The translations under genes and the position numbers were made by a program. A DNA stretch of 64,000 bases from Branchiostoma floridae. Lineage: Eukaryota > Chordata > Leptocardii > Amphioxiformes > Branchiostomatidae. Below are positions 22,672 to 34,742 of this stretch, in pieces (the stretch's first letter is position 1; every line of letters begins with the position of its first letter). The stretch is from assembly GCF_000003815.2 (NCBI RefSeq), contig NC_049979.1, positions 30,324,620 to 30,388,619 of the forward strand, in the 5' to 3' direction. The notes under the pieces are model-generated. The model did not search any database. It was not told the origin of the DNA and saw nothing but the letters and a program-made list of their open reading frames with translations.

Positions 22672-23506
22672 CCCTCAAACAACCGAGTAGGGTCCATTTA
22701 GACCCCAGGCGTAAATTTTGAGCTGCCATTTAAACACTCTTGGTCTGAAGAAAAATTCATTCCATAAATTTTTCACTCAATACCTCCTGTACCCTCTCCT
22801 AATTTCTTTTTTACGGAGATTGGTACAATACTGTCTAAACTATTAAGGAACGTCTTTGTCTTTTTTGAGACGCATGGCTTAACGACTAATAATGATTTTT
22901 TTTCAGTGCATGCAAACATGCAAACCTAAATCCTCAAAACAACTTTTGTGTGGCCGTCATCATACAATGTGACATTATGACGTCATTTAGCTTAAAAGGC
23001 GGTCATATTGAATTTTGACCAATTTCGACATGGAATTAGCATAAGGAATATATTTTGATCTCAAAAGTTACGTTGAATTTCATTAGATGTACTTGGCATT
23101 AGAAGTGTAGTTTAACAAGAAAACATTATTTGAATTGAAATTGACAAATTTTGGCCAAAAAATGCCCATCAGAATTCCGTTGCCATGGCAACATAGGAAT
23201 CAACATACATTTATTGACTTTTTGGTAACAACATTTTGTGATAAATTACCAGGTTTGGTAGCTTTGGAGATAGACATTAATAAGTTATATAAGTTAAACG
23301 TCCAGCAAGGCGACAAAATTCCCCTCCCTGGTCAGAATAGGGTTAGTGCAGAACATGGTTCTTCTGATATTTTTTTTGTAAATTATGATAATGAGCTGGA
23401 CTAAGCAACACCTTAACATGTCAACATATTCCTCTTACATTGACGAAACAAAAGATGTACAATGATCACGGATAAGACTTGAAAATTGGATTTTATTGAA
23501 CAACCG
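22672..23506 (+). mobile_element. TTAA-3 element, right end lost
   Basis: Left end CCCTCAAACAACCGAG (TTAA changed to TTTA), then gggtccatttagacccc, CRE near 22978, perfect X-box 23179-23192, a TIR-like ggtcagaatagggtta near 23328 and 'cctcttacattgacgaa'. It is cut near 23506 before the right hairpin and TTAA. Confidence 0.7.
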
Positions 23507-23949
23507 TTTTCGTGTGTCATTAATATTCACCAAATAAGAAATCATGTGATTATCACTTCTTGGTAGACGTCCCTTTAAAAATCAGTAGCTATAAAGTGCT
23601 GATAAATACAAGGGTGAAGTTTGATCGAAGCTATATGAATAATGTACCCCTGCCATTGAAAGCAACGACAACATTGTCAAAATATTTCATGACGATTCCA
23701 TTTTAACTCTATTTAGGTGTAATATATTAACAACGTCAAGTGCCTTGAAATCTCTTTCAGGAAAGAAATTCTGGATTTCTGAAACATGTACGTGTAATGT
23801 AATTCAATTATGGCTTACATCTTTTGCTATGGCCTAACAGTTTGATATCAGAACGTCAGTCCCTGACACTAATAACACATTTGTAGGTTGCATCACTTTT
23901 TTTTTAGTATCAGCATTTCTTCTGCCATGCACACCCACATCATGATGGC

Positions 23950-24265
23950 GTCTTCGAAAAAGGCTGCCTGTATCTGCAGATCGCGTGCTGTTCCCTACTG
24001 CTTACTCATCTATTTGTTCCATTTCTACGATTTTTCCAGCGATCTGGAGTCTGGTAGAGACTAGCCTGTACAGTTTGCATCTCCAGCTGCATCTCTCATT
24101 TGCAAGGACCTCCAGGTGCTCTGAATCAATATCAAGGTTGTTCATGTTTCTCTCCTTGAAACTCAGCTGTGGTAAACCAAGAGTGTCTCTGAAATCAGTT
24201 CTCGGTAGAGAAGGTCTTTCGGGACTCGACCATCCTGGCCTAATCAGCGTAGTCTGCGTTGTTTG
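23950..24265 (-). pseudogene. LINE C-terminal fragment
   Basis: Minus strand: RDTLGLPQLSFKERNMNNL, IDSEHLEVLANERCSWR and YRLVSTRL. This matches the closing part of a common LINE polyprotein (GRP.LRFKDV.KRD...L.I....WE..A.DR..WR). A few codons later stops appear. A related scrap lies at 27240-27330. Confidence 0.65.
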
Positions 24266-24502
24266 AACAGGGTGAACATAATTGAGAGGCCGGCACCTGA
24301 CAGCAACTCAGCATGGTCACTTTGTATCCCATAATATGCAACGGGTGCAGCGGATACACCTTATGTGGAAGTGGTACAAAACATAATACAGACTATTCAA
24401 TGGGAACTGAAACAATTCATGTTCAACATGTTTTTGACAAAAATAACGAAACCTATGTTAAGGCGTTTTGTAGTTGCATTTGCCTTGCCTGATTTGGTTT
24501 AA

Positions 24503-26201
24503 CCCTATCCAGACCGGGCTTTTTGGGATACCTAGGACGGGGGGGGGGGGCTCTTTTGACCCCCCCCTTCGTAATTTCAAAACGGCTTGGGTTACGATCA
24601 CCAAATTTGGAAAGCATGGTGTACTAGTAAATTTTTATATTTTCTGTAAGTTTGGTATCGTTATGACGTAATATGACGTAATTAGGACGTCATAATGTCA
24701 TATTTTTTGCGGTGTGTATATATGTATAGCTTCATTAATCTATGTGGGACAGTTTGACATGATAAGGTGAGAATTATTTTAGCTCATTATCATAATTTAT
24801 GCAAAGGATCATGAGGACCACATTTTGTGCTAATGGTATTCAGATCAGGTAAGGTTTTATTTATGCCCGCACCAACTTCAAAGTCGCATAGCCCCTGAAT
24901 AGCTTATGCTAGGGTCAACAAACTTGGTCCCTTTTGAGAAAATGTTGATAGCAAGCAATTTAGGTGAATAGAAAAAGTCCATAATTTTTTCATGTTGCCA
25001 TGGCAACGGAATTCTGACAGGCATATTTATTACGCAATTTTCAAATTTTGGCTTAAACATTCAAGTTTTAAGGTTTTCTTGGCAAACCACACTTGTTCAT
25101 GACATCTTATAAAAAAAAATATAAATTTCATGATTCAATATTCATTATTTATGCTAATTTGATGACGCCATCAGTCAAAATCCAAGATGGCGGCCAATTT
25201 AAGATAGTGTCGTCATATAACACGATAATGACACAAAAGTTGTTATCATAATTTTGTTGCACATGTACATCATTCTCTGAAAATTTGGTGATCATACATT
25301 AGGTAGTTTAAGCGTGGGTCTCAAAAGTTTGTTTAAAAAAATGCTGGGGTCAGTTTTGACCCCACTGGACCATACATGAACTTTCTATGATAACTTCAAC
25401 AATAAGCCAACCTCGATAAAAACGTATGAGAAGTTAAAAGACATATATACAAACAAACTCAAGGAAGGAAATTTGCTTTCAGCCAGAAATGTCATAATGG
25501 CACATAATAATATAAGTCTGGGGTCAGTTTTGACCCCATACGGTGGTTTGAGGGTTAAAGAAAACGATGACTATAAAGGTTATCGTATTGGTTTCTAAGT
25601 CTGCCAAGTCTTTTGTTGCCAATGACGACGACACTGACGCCAATATGACGTCAGAAAATAACGTCAGTTGTCCGCCATCTTGGATCGACAAGATTGAATT
25701 TTCTAAAATACTATTTTTTCCACATATAACCCCAAAATCCAATGGAAATGGACTAAAAAGGTATAAATGACTGTGTTTTGTAAGAAAATAGAAGATTTTG
25801 ACGGGATTTAAGTATAAATAACATGTATTTATCGTTGAAAAGGGCATTGTCCGCCATCTTGGTTTTTGACCCATGACGTCATCAAATGTGAATAAATTAT
25901 GAATAATTAATTAGAAATGTAACTTGAAATTACAAAGGATCTTAAAGTTTGTTTAGCAATAAAACTATGAAATCCCATTATTCAAACTGAAATTAGTAAA
26001 TTTGGTAAAATATGCCTGTCAGAAACCCGTTGCCATGGCAACACGAGAAATGAAAAAGTAATTTTTTTTTTCCAAAAATTGTTGCTAACAATATTTTAAG
26101 AAAAGTGACCAAGTTCCGTCGTCCTAGCACACGTCGTTTGGCAGTTATACGACGTCAAAGTTGGCGCAGGCACTTTGCGCCCCCCCCCCCTCTGGATAGG
26201 G
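24503..26201 (+). mobile_element. Composite TTAA-4 element with inner TTAA-3-type element
   Basis: 1699 bp, TTAA at 24499-24502 and 26202-26205, ends CCCTATCCAGACCGGG and TCTGGATAGGG. About 220 bp of TTAA-4 left end is followed by a TTAA-3-type sequence (X-box 24994-25007, aatccaagatggcgg near 25180, ggggtcagttttgacccc twice) ending tttgaggg plus TTAA (25555-25558). TTAA-4 then resumes with CRE motifs, ccgccatcttggat near 25673 and 25852, and X-box 26029-26042. The inner element lies in the orientation opposite to that in 7241-8868. Confidence 0.82.
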
Positions 26202-26209
26202 TTAAGACT

Positions 26210-27235
26210 GCAGATTGATGGCACTTATTTAGATTGATGGCTCTATAAGTGCATCTATTTTACATGAATCATTTTTTTATAGAAAGGAATGGAATAATGA
26301 CAATGCTTGTTATTCCTCTGGCTGAAACACCGTCACACACTGTGATATTGATCCGATTCGTCATCTACGGGCTTTGATTCTTCCATTTTACAGCCCAAAA
26401 CAATTGATTGAATTATTGACGCCCGCGCCCATACTAACAGAATAATGCCATGTGGAACACAGACAGGGGATTTTTCGCTTATGTTAAGTACGACTTATTT
26501 ATTAAAGAGGGTCTTATTCTCGTGATATGAGTAAATAATAATGATAAGTATGATATCATAGAAAATGTTATCAAACACGCTTCTAATTGATATATGATAC
26601 ATTTGAAGTGATTATATACAAATTCTTTAGAAATATGTTGTAACAAATTTTATAGTCATATAGATTACAAATAGACGTATACATTGATAGGTAGATTGCT
26701 AGATATAGATAGATAACAGACTTGTAATAGCTTTCAAGCGAATACATTTTCAGGGTCTTCCTTATAAAATACATTTAAATGCCATTAGAATATTAGGTGC
26801 GCTTGATTCAGAGTGCGGCCATTGCGTACATGAACCTGCAGTTCCCATCCTCAAAACCAATAAACCATAATAACCATTATCATGCATTATCTGTAATTTG
26901 CCTGGAGCCGTCGCCAGCAGTTGTCCTGTAAAGGCATGATTATAAACATTTTTTTCTGTGTAGAGGGTAAAAACCATACATTTATTAGAAGCATTTTTTT
27001 GGAAGTAGCCTACCAACGATTACGTAGTTCAAGTGAAGTCTCACACGTTCCACCTTACCAACCAGTCAGACATCCCACCTTACCAACTAGTCTTTGGATT
27101 TGAGTTGCAACCTCCAAGAGAATGTTATAAAGAAGAAGAGACCAATTGACAGCACATATTGTCCCCATTGTGACAAAACTGGACATCAACTCCTAAGTCT
27201 CTTCGGAATACAGCCTAGTTATTACTAACAATCCC
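26210..27235. other. Stretch without recognised gene
   Basis: No exon of the HMBOX-like genes could be placed here. Minus-strand acceptor-like signals near 26927 open short frames with no homeodomain residues. Confidence 0.4.
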
Positions 27236-27239
27236 TTAT

Positions 27240-27330
27240 CAAATTCAATTTCTACTATTTTCCCGCGACCTTGAGAGACTGATAGAGGCTAGGAATCTCC
27301 AGACATGTTAGATGAGAGTGTCTTGGTAGA
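27240..27330 (-). pseudogene. Scrap of the 23950-24265 LINE type
   Basis: The order 'atttctactattttcccgc', 'ctgatagaggctag' and 'ctcc' parallels 24010-24090. Too short and worn to translate usefully. Confidence 0.4.
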
Positions 27331-27949
27331 AACAGGCCAGATAGAAATAAGTACGGGATTTTCAGAAAATATTGAATCTCATTGCAAACTTTAGATTATT
27401 GTTAGATCACATATGCCCTTGTGGCTACAATACGAATACCTTTATTTGTTTTCTTTTTTCTTGTCAAGCCTCTGCAGCTGGCTCTCAACTTGTAACTACA
27501 GTTCTGTAAAAGATATTCAAATAACCGTATCATATTGTTACTGACAGACCCCACGGAAATTAATAACACATCATATTTGGTTAAATAAAGCAGGATGTGA
27601 TCTATTTGTGACATCCAAAAGACAGTTATTGTAAAAGATTATAATACCAATGTCAGTTAGATAATATCTAATCAGAACTAACTTTGTTGATGACTCCTCA
27701 TTTCCCGAATCCACCTATCCATGAACCATGTCTGCACGAGAGCTGGGGTCATGGGCTGGCCATCAACAAAGTCTTCACCTGTACAGACAAAATATATCTG
27801 GCCTTACTTTCCAGGTTGCGTTGAAGCCAAATCTTAACCGTTTTACATCGCTGCGAAATCCCTCATTTCCTATCCGGTATATCTCTCTACAATTCTTTAC
27901 AAAAGTTTTAAATATAGACATAAATATAGACATTCCTTTGTCGCTGGCG

Positions 27950-28271
27950 CCTATAACGTCATATTTGACGTCTTTGCGTCGGCTTTTACCGAAAGAAGTC
28001 TTATAACAGTTACTTATTGATAACCTTTATTGTTAACTTTTTGTGTGAAATTTAATTAATTTAGGTATTAAGAGAGGTCCCCGTTTTAGCCGGAAAAAAA
28101 TCAATGAATGACGTAATAATGACGTCATATTACGTCATAATGATATGAAAAGTTTAGGAAATATAAAACTTGACGAGCATATCACCTAAAAATTTGATGT
28201 CTGTACAGTAAGCCGTTTTGAAATTACGAAGATGGGCAGAATGAGCCCCCCGGCCAGGAAGTCTGGATAGG
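27950..28271 (-). mobile_element. TTAA-2 remnant, minus orientation
   Basis: Contains paired CRE motifs near 27957 and 28110-28135, 'cccgttttagcc', and the end AGTCTGGATAGGG. TTAA is mutated to TTAC. The inner (X-box) half is missing. Confidence 0.7.
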
Positions 28272-28279
28272 GTTACATA

Positions 28280-28490
28280 TACCAGATGAGATGTGCCATC
28301 TTGAGCCCGGAACCCCGACTTTTCCAAGAAAATTTTTCAAAATGAAATCAGGCAGTTATATAAACAGGGGATAATATGATAGTTGTCCTTAATCTGGTAA
28401 CATGGTCTGCCATCTTTGAATTCGGCGATGACAACATCAAATAAGCATCATTTATGCATATCTAATTATGAAATATATGTAGTAGTAGTA
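28280..28490 (-). mobile_element. Worn TTAA-1 fragment
   Basis: 'aggcagttatataaac', 'tctggtaacatggtctgccatcttt' and 'catttatgcatatctaattatg' follow the TTAA-1 order. No ends are left. Confidence 0.4.
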
Positions 28491-28979
28491 ATGGTTAATT
28501 CTCCCTCATACAATTTAACAGCTATGTTGAACGGGAGACGTAAGCATTGAATTGAAATGGGAACACAATTTCAAATTGATCCATCTCAATTACACCATTT
28601 AATTTCTAACGCTACTTACAGTAAAACTTATACTACATGTATTCCCAAATTAATTCAAACTTTATTTAATCAACTTTGCAGTCTTATGCTGGGTTGTGTT
28701 GATTTATCAATACCATTCTGACAACTAGTAATACTACATTACATTGCTGTTAACCAGGAGTTAGCGTCTTATTGACAAACATTATAACATGGCCATAACA
28801 GAACAACACTATATATGCGTATATTCAAATTAGCAAAGTGAGTCTTCAATTGCCCCCGCCACACTAATTGGGATTTTTTTCTACGTCCAGCATCTTAGTA
28901 ACTATCGTAACACGGGATGTTGTGATACATCCGTCCAGAAGCTACCACAAGAGTTACAACGTAAACAGAGTTTGTATAA

Positions 28980-29760
28980 GTTTGTTCATAGTGGCCTAGC
29001 GATAATCGGGCGAACCTCCGACGGAGGCCGCCCGTCCGAGTTTCAGCATTTCAAAATTGAAGCATATATAATTTCGCACATCAAACCTAATGGCAAAATA
29101 TAAATTTAAGTTACTGTATCAGTGTCCAATTGCCTTTCACCTTTAGACAGCATTCTAAGAGAATTTCATACCGTAGTCTACATAGTCTTATAATATTGAC
29201 CCAACCGTCTAATAAACATGAAAGCCAAAATCATCTCCTTTTCATCTCCCACCCATAGAAGTACGACTCACGCTCGAAGCAAGCCCAACTTGTTAAAAGT
29301 CTGACGGAATGTCGTTCGGTTATTGTAGTAAGCCTGAGCGAGTCTGGAGCGAGGGCGAAAGGTTCGGACAAACTCCGCTCAAAAAAAAAAAAATTAATGG
29401 AACCGTCAGATTGCCGCCCTAGTATTGCCCAGAGCATGTCTTGGCCATTGCACGGACACCCCGTTTGAATAGGTTATTCAAAGGTAAAGTTTTAGTTTTC
29501 AAAGTTGAATTCCCCTGTGTCTTGATTATCATTATCATCATTATTATTGTACTAAGTTATCTTGAGTTGTTAATATTGTAAATAGTTGACGACTTGTGGA
29601 CGAACGTTAAGGTGTTTGAGTTGAAATTTGATTTAATTTTGTAATGTTGTGTTATTTTATGTTGAGATCTCACCGGGTCTTACCACCAGAAGGCATTAAA
29701 AACGCCAGTAGGCGATGTGCACTTTCTGGTTAAATAATTAAGGAAATGAAAGAAACTTTT
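28980..29760 (+). other. Non-coding stretch with a possible LINE 3' end
   Basis: Near 29000-29035 a GC-rich self-complementary segment (gggcg...ccgcccg) stands out. From about 29500 to 29755 the sequence ends in 'gtgcactttctggttaaata' and an A-rich tail, as LINE 3' ends do; no coding remnant is attached. No gene is recognised. Confidence 0.35.
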
Positions 29761-29882
29761 CGCTTAAGACCCGCTGTTCAATTTCATCCTTGACATACCA
29801 CCTAAAATACACCCAACTGTATACACTAACGTAGTCCAAGTTGGGAAAATCCAGTGCCCCAAACATGAAACAAAAACCATAC

Positions 29883-30101
29883 CTGACTTCTTCAACTCGT
29901 CATTACAGACACGTGTAAGCTCTTCTCTCTGGTCCTCAGTGGGGTTGGCGTCCGTCAGGAAGTACGTCTCCAGTATCAGAGTCACCGCTGAGGGCCATTT
30001 CACCCTGACCCTGCTCTGCTTGCGGTCTCCACTGTTGTTGACAGGCTTATCCATTGTCAAGTCCAGTGGCCTTTTTAGGTTCCGTCGATAGGGATTATTG
30101 C
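29883..30101 (-). CDS. Homeodomain exon (N-terminal part) of HMBOX-like copy 2
   Basis: A 219-bp exon. Donor TCAG/GTATGG in phase 1; acceptor taken as CCTTTAG/GC because phase 1 then joins the POU-like exon smoothly (...EMPG then NNPYRR). It reads GDRKQSRVRVKWPSA, ETYFLTDANPTEDQREELTR and VCNDELKKSG. This is the start of an HNF-class homeodomain: basic arm, KW, ETYF in helix 1 and REEL..VCN in helix 2. HMBOX1 has REEIANACN at the same place and, from memory, also an exon end near there. The helix 3 exon with the WFANRRKE-type motif was not found downstream to 22 kb. Confidence 0.85.
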
Positions 30102-30109
30102 CTAAAGGA

Positions 30110-31125
30110 TTTGAGTCATTCAGATCTCAGAAGGATATTAACCGATAGTTATTCAGGCCAGTAGGGAGGGGGTGGTGTATGAGGCCCTGCTCTTTCATGT
30201 GGCATAATGCCTCAACGGCTTCCGCTAATGCCACTTGCTTTGTGACTTGCGATCTTTGTCGGCAAAGATTTCGGTCAAGGACGTCATTTAGTTAGCATGA
30301 TTTCGTTAATATTTTATATTGAAATATAAAATAAATCATATAAGATCTTTTCAATGTCATTAAATAGCTGTAATAGAGGCAGTAGACATTGTTTAGAATC
30401 GAAATCAGCAATTTTGTATTCAAAAATGCCTCAACAACACTAAAAAAAACTTTGTAAAATTGATCCCTCTGAATATAGTGTGTATAATGTGTATATTTGT
30501 AAGACTTAACTAAACAAAACCGAGCCTTATAGCGTCATGACAGTAATTTTCCGGCAATAATATTATCATGCAATAAACACAAAATTTGCATGAATCATAC
30601 ACCTTTTTTGATATTATTAAATATAAAAACTTATAAAATCTGAATTAAAGGCTGTTTATAACTTCGATGACGTCACAGTTGGCACGGCAGTCGGTTTAGA
30701 GGCTCGATTAATGATAATTCAATGCAAGCAATAATAATTCATCGTGAGAATGCAAAATTTGAAGCTATTGGGATAATTTTTTTTTTGCGTCCCAAAAGTT
30801 AATTTTTTCACAAGCTGTGGTGCATGTTCCGTTTCTGCTGCAATGATCAATATGATGTCATTGAAGTAATAATTAATGTTAAATTCAATTACATGGAAGA
30901 TATAGAAGAACAATCTCAGGGAGTTGAATAATATAAGAAGGGTTTATGCTACAGCAAATGCCAATGATCTGTGAGCATATAAATCGTTGTTAAATATAAT
31001 AAGACATATGGGTCACACATTTGTGTGACAGTTAAAGTCTAGTTTTGAATATGATGCTCTGTCCTTTTTCACTTATACTTGTAAAAAGTTGGGAAAGATA
31101 CTCCTACTTAAATAAAAATCAATTA
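30110..31125. other. Intron of HMBOX-like copy 2
   Basis: Lies between the homeodomain and POU-like exons. It is AT-rich, with one 'gatgacgtcaca' at 30667. No other feature is seen. Confidence 0.5.
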
Positions 31126-31129
31126 ATAC

Positions 31130-31335
31130 CTGGCATCTCTGATTCAGTATGCTTCTGGCGAAGGTACCAAGTATAAAGAGCTGTTCGCTTGCCAGTGTTC
31201 AGACCCCAGCCATGTTTGAGAAACACTGACACGGAGCTAATGCTGACGCCGATTTCTGTCGCCACGGCTTCTTGACCAATGTCATGGTTAAGGAGAAATG
31301 TCTTGATCTCCGCATTTAACTCCATCGTATCTTTC
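31130..31335 (-). CDS. POU-like DNA-binding exon of HMBOX-like copy 2
   Basis: A 206-bp exon with acceptor TTCTATTTTAAG/G and good donor CCAG/GTATTA. It reads KDTMELNAEIKTFLLNHD, IGQEAVATEIGVSISSVSVF and LNTGKRTALYTWYLRQKH, then TESEMPG. It is strongly similar to the copy 1 exon at 13333-13538, with the same length and phases (2 in, 1 out). KR.ALYTWY is shared with HNF1 and is the hallmark of the HNF-class POU-like domain. Confidence 0.88.
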
Positions 31336-31978
31336 CTTAAAATAGAACATAAGTAGCATGGAATGAATGGAAAATAATAAAATTATGGTAATAAAAACAA
31401 TATCAATGGTTCTTGCTCATCATCTTGCTATACCTGCACAAATACCCTAAACCCAGATCTCTCGGTTGGCCATACGTTCACACGAGGTATTCAGAGTATG
31501 AAAACACTAAACACCCCCCCCCCTCCGCATACAAGAACAATTTACACATACTACACACAATTTATGGAATAGGCCCAACCTTCAAAAACAGTTTTGATAT
31601 TGGGTATGCTAAAAATGTGACAAAGTCCTGTTGGCATAGGTCTATGGGATCCCTATAAAGAGTTCTAGATCGATGTATTAATTAAGGTAGCTCATTTGGT
31701 AGTCCTCCAGTGAATCATGTTGAAATGGTTTGTGCGTGGTGATACTATACATGGATCCATTTAATAAATGTCTTATGCACCGATATTCCAAATTTCACGT
31801 CATTGCTGTAACACCAAGAGACAACAGTGGGGCAAATATACATGTTTGGGTCTAAAATTAGCTTACAACCCGCATTGAAACTCATGTTAAAGCCCCCTAC
31901 CAAGCCAATATAAAGCACCTGATAAATTCGGATATTGTAAACTACCTGCTTTCAGTCACTCTGACTTTGAGATATTAA

Positions 31979-33098
31979 CCCTATCCAGACTGGGCTTTTT
32001 GGGCCTTCCCTGGCCGGGGGGGGGGGGTAGATTTCTCGCGAGTTGATTTCTAGCGAGGACACGATCCCTTCACATGCAAAGTACCCAATTACCACGTACT
32101 GGTCTAGTGGCACGCGAGGGACAGGGATGAATAGTTCACACCAATTGTTGATTAACGATTTTTCGTCGCCCTTTTCTTTCAATAGTTTGCTAGTTATTTG
32201 GAGTCGAACGTTATAACACGTGTTTTAGTGTACACGGGGGGGGGGCTCATTCGAACCCCCTTCGTATTTTCAAAACGGCTTACTGTACGATCACCAAATT
32301 TGCAGGGGGGGTTTGTTCAGCGAGATTTATAATTCCTAAAATTTTCATATCATTATGACGCTATATGACGTCACTATGACGTCATTAATTGATATTTTTG
32401 GCTAAAACGGTGAATTTCCATAATACCTAAATATCTCACTCAAAAAGTTACCAATAAAGGTTTCTTATTAATATTTTAGAGTTATAAGACTTCTGTTGTC
32501 AAAAGCCGACGCAACGACGTCAAAATGACGTCATAGAATGACGTCATCTGTAGTTTAGCAATCCGCCATCTTGGATTATCAACCTTAAATTGTTCAAGAT
32601 ACATTTTTCAACATATAACGCTAAAACCCCATGGAAATTAATTAAGAAAATATCACGTAGTGATGAAATCTGAGTGAATATAAGCTTGTTATACCTTAAA
32701 TTATTATATTGTCGGCCATCTTGGATTTTGACCAATTACGTCATCTCATTAGCATAATTTATGAGTATTTAATTATAAATGTTTAACTTAGAGGGGTTAG
32801 ATATCAAACATACATGAAAAGAAGCTTAGTTTAGCAAGAAAATCTTTAAATCCCATTGTTTAAACCAAAAATAGTGATTTTTGTAAAATTTGCCTTTCAC
32901 AAAACCGTTGCCATGGCAACGCGAAAAAACATAAACTTACTCAATTTTATTTTAAATTGTTGCCAACAAAATTTAGGGAAAACTCACCAAGTTTGGTTGT
33001 TCTAGCACAAGCCGCTTGGGAGCTATAGGAGGTCAAAGTGCCCGGAGGTCAAAGTTGGCGCGGGCACTTTTACCTCCCCCCCCGCAGTCTGGATAGGG
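31979..33098 (+). mobile_element. TTAA-2 MITE with a foreign 200-bp segment in its G run
   Basis: 1120 bp between TTAA 31975-31978 and 33099-33102. Ends CCCTATCCAGACTGGG and GCAGTCTGGATAGGG. It has CRE motifs near 32370 and 32515-32545, ccgccatcttggat near 32562 and X-box 32907-32920. From about 32029 to 32238, inside the G run, lies foreign DNA starting tagatttctcgcgag and tttctagcgagg, related to the insert at 56880-57900. The element lies in an intron of HMBOX-like copy 2. Confidence 0.87.
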
Positions 33099-33261
33099 TT
33101 AAGATTTAATATGATGTATAATTTTCCTAACAAAACGTAGTTTAGAGAACCATTCCCAAAGTGAGAATTACAGTATTTTTTTTAGTACATACTGACATAC
33201 ACCCATTCAGAAACTAGTGAGATTTATTTAGAAACATGTTCCTGCTTTGAATAAAGAGACC

Positions 33262-33345
33262 CTTTTTACACAACCACTGTTTTATTTAAACAGACGTTTC
33301 GGTGACCGTCTGTCACCTTCTTCAGGGCAATTCTGACTGGTTCAC
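33262..33345 (-). ncRNA. Hammerhead-ribozyme-like core (Penelope-type)
   Basis: Minus strand, 33325 down to 33296: CTGAAGA, a stem formed by GGTGAC and GTCACC with a five-base loop (flanked by one A), then GAAAC. CUGANGA, stem II and GAAA are the conserved hammerhead core. Minimal hammerheads of this form are known from the terminal repeats of Penelope-like elements. Stems I and III and the cleavage site are not secured by eye; CTGTTTAAATAAAACAG beside the core could form stem III. Confidence 0.6.
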
Positions 33346-33550
33346 ATTTTACTGCAGGACAGGTTTCGCTGCTCACAGTTCAGATGCGGTCACAAGGCGT
33401 AAAGTATATATATATGTACAGACAGATGCGGCATATATGTACAGACAGATGCCGCATCTAAATATAAACACAATCGTAATATATAATCATATCGTAATAT
33501 AAACACAACCCGGCCTTTTCTACGGATGTCTAATATTCCCTCTCACTCCT

Positions 33551-33565
33551 CACGCACACATACAG

Positions 33566-33608
<43 letters not shown>
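33551..33608. repeat. CA microsatellite
   Basis: Imperfect CA repeat, pure from about 33577 to 33602. Confidence 0.95.
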
Positions 33609-33609
33609 A

Positions 33610-34630
33610 TTCAACGACAGAACACCAGTTTAGGTTTTTTTGGTGAAGTGACATGTTTATATTTTGAACATTCCCACGGAAGCTTACTGCCCACGGAGAT
33701 CGTATAACATTTCGGTATAAAGTAACGCAGACCTCTCGACAAAGTGCGTCTTTAAATCAGGATTCACGAACCGGCGTTTCAGTCCCGTCCGACAAAATAA
33801 CTAAAAAAACTATGAAAAAGAACTTCGTTCTCCGCTATTTTAGAAACAACTTCATATCCCCGTCAATTTTGTATCGAAATCTGCAGCTTAGTAACATTAC
33901 ACACCCAAGCGTTTGATGTGCCAAAGGTATAGACTTGCATGAGCTGGACAAAAAAATTAAACTTTTGGCGCTCTTGCCAGAAAAATGAAAACGATTCATT
34001 ACTACAAAGAAAAAGATTTGGATATTACTATTTAATCAAACGTTTGTGAATTAGGGGGTAGATATGTAGTGTTGTTACCCGACAGCAAAACCAGACGAAA
34101 CTGGTTTTCTCTTTTGTTTACAAAAGACGCTATTTTACTATTTGGGACCTCGTCTGTAATAATGTGTATTCAGCATCAGGGTTTGTATGTTGAATAAACG
34201 TATATTTCATGTTGTTGGCTTCCCCCACCCTCCCGATTATAAACCCCCTTTGGAGAATTGATAATTCCAGGCTCTACACGTCCTAACAAAATATTTGAAA
34301 ATATCAGTCAAGTAGACAGATAACACACCAGAGGAGCTAATCGGAAAAAAAAAAACTTGGCGACATAATTTTGTGGTCGGCTGTCGTTCACACCCAGACG
34401 GAGACAAAAGACCAGACTACATACGCCGTGGCAAATACAACAATAGCTGTCCTGCCTTTTAGGATAGAACCAAGGAGCTTTCATGTTTGCTGTGGTTGAC
34501 AAACTAAAAAGTGTCATATCTATGTGGCTTTTTTTTGGTTATAGAATAATGAACAGATAAAGATATAACGATTAGAAAAAAATGAAGGTTGATTAAAGCG
34601 CATGTATTCCCAAATGCCCATTCAGTCTTT
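33610..34630. other. Intron-like stretch, nothing recognised
   Basis: No exon with family resemblance found. Poly-A runs and short open frames only. Confidence 0.4.
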
Positions 34631-34633
34631 CAC

Positions 34634-34742
34634 AGATGTGTATTGTTTCCTGTTTTGCCAAAATCAAGGATAACCTCCTTGCCGAAATTATGGTTCTCCA
34701 CACTTTCATTACTGGCATCAAGGACCTTGCTGGCATGATTAG
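34634..34742 (-). CDS. Candidate acidic linker exon of HMBOX-like copy 2
   Basis: Acceptor CCTATACTTACAG/CT on the minus strand, in phase 1 as required by the preceding exon (36902-37083). It reads NHASKVLDASNESVENHN, FGKEVILDFGKTG and NNTHL. The 3' border is uncertain; CATCT/GTGAAA would give phase 2 and fit the POU-like exon directly. The copy 1 counterpart (14015-14142) shares the phase, length class and an acidic N.V.FGK-like segment. Confidence 0.5.

Noticed and set aside
26880-27000. Second homeodomain exon of copy 2 on the minus strand
   Set aside because: An acceptor-like CCTTTACAG is present, but no frame has VYNWF or NRRKE-like residues.
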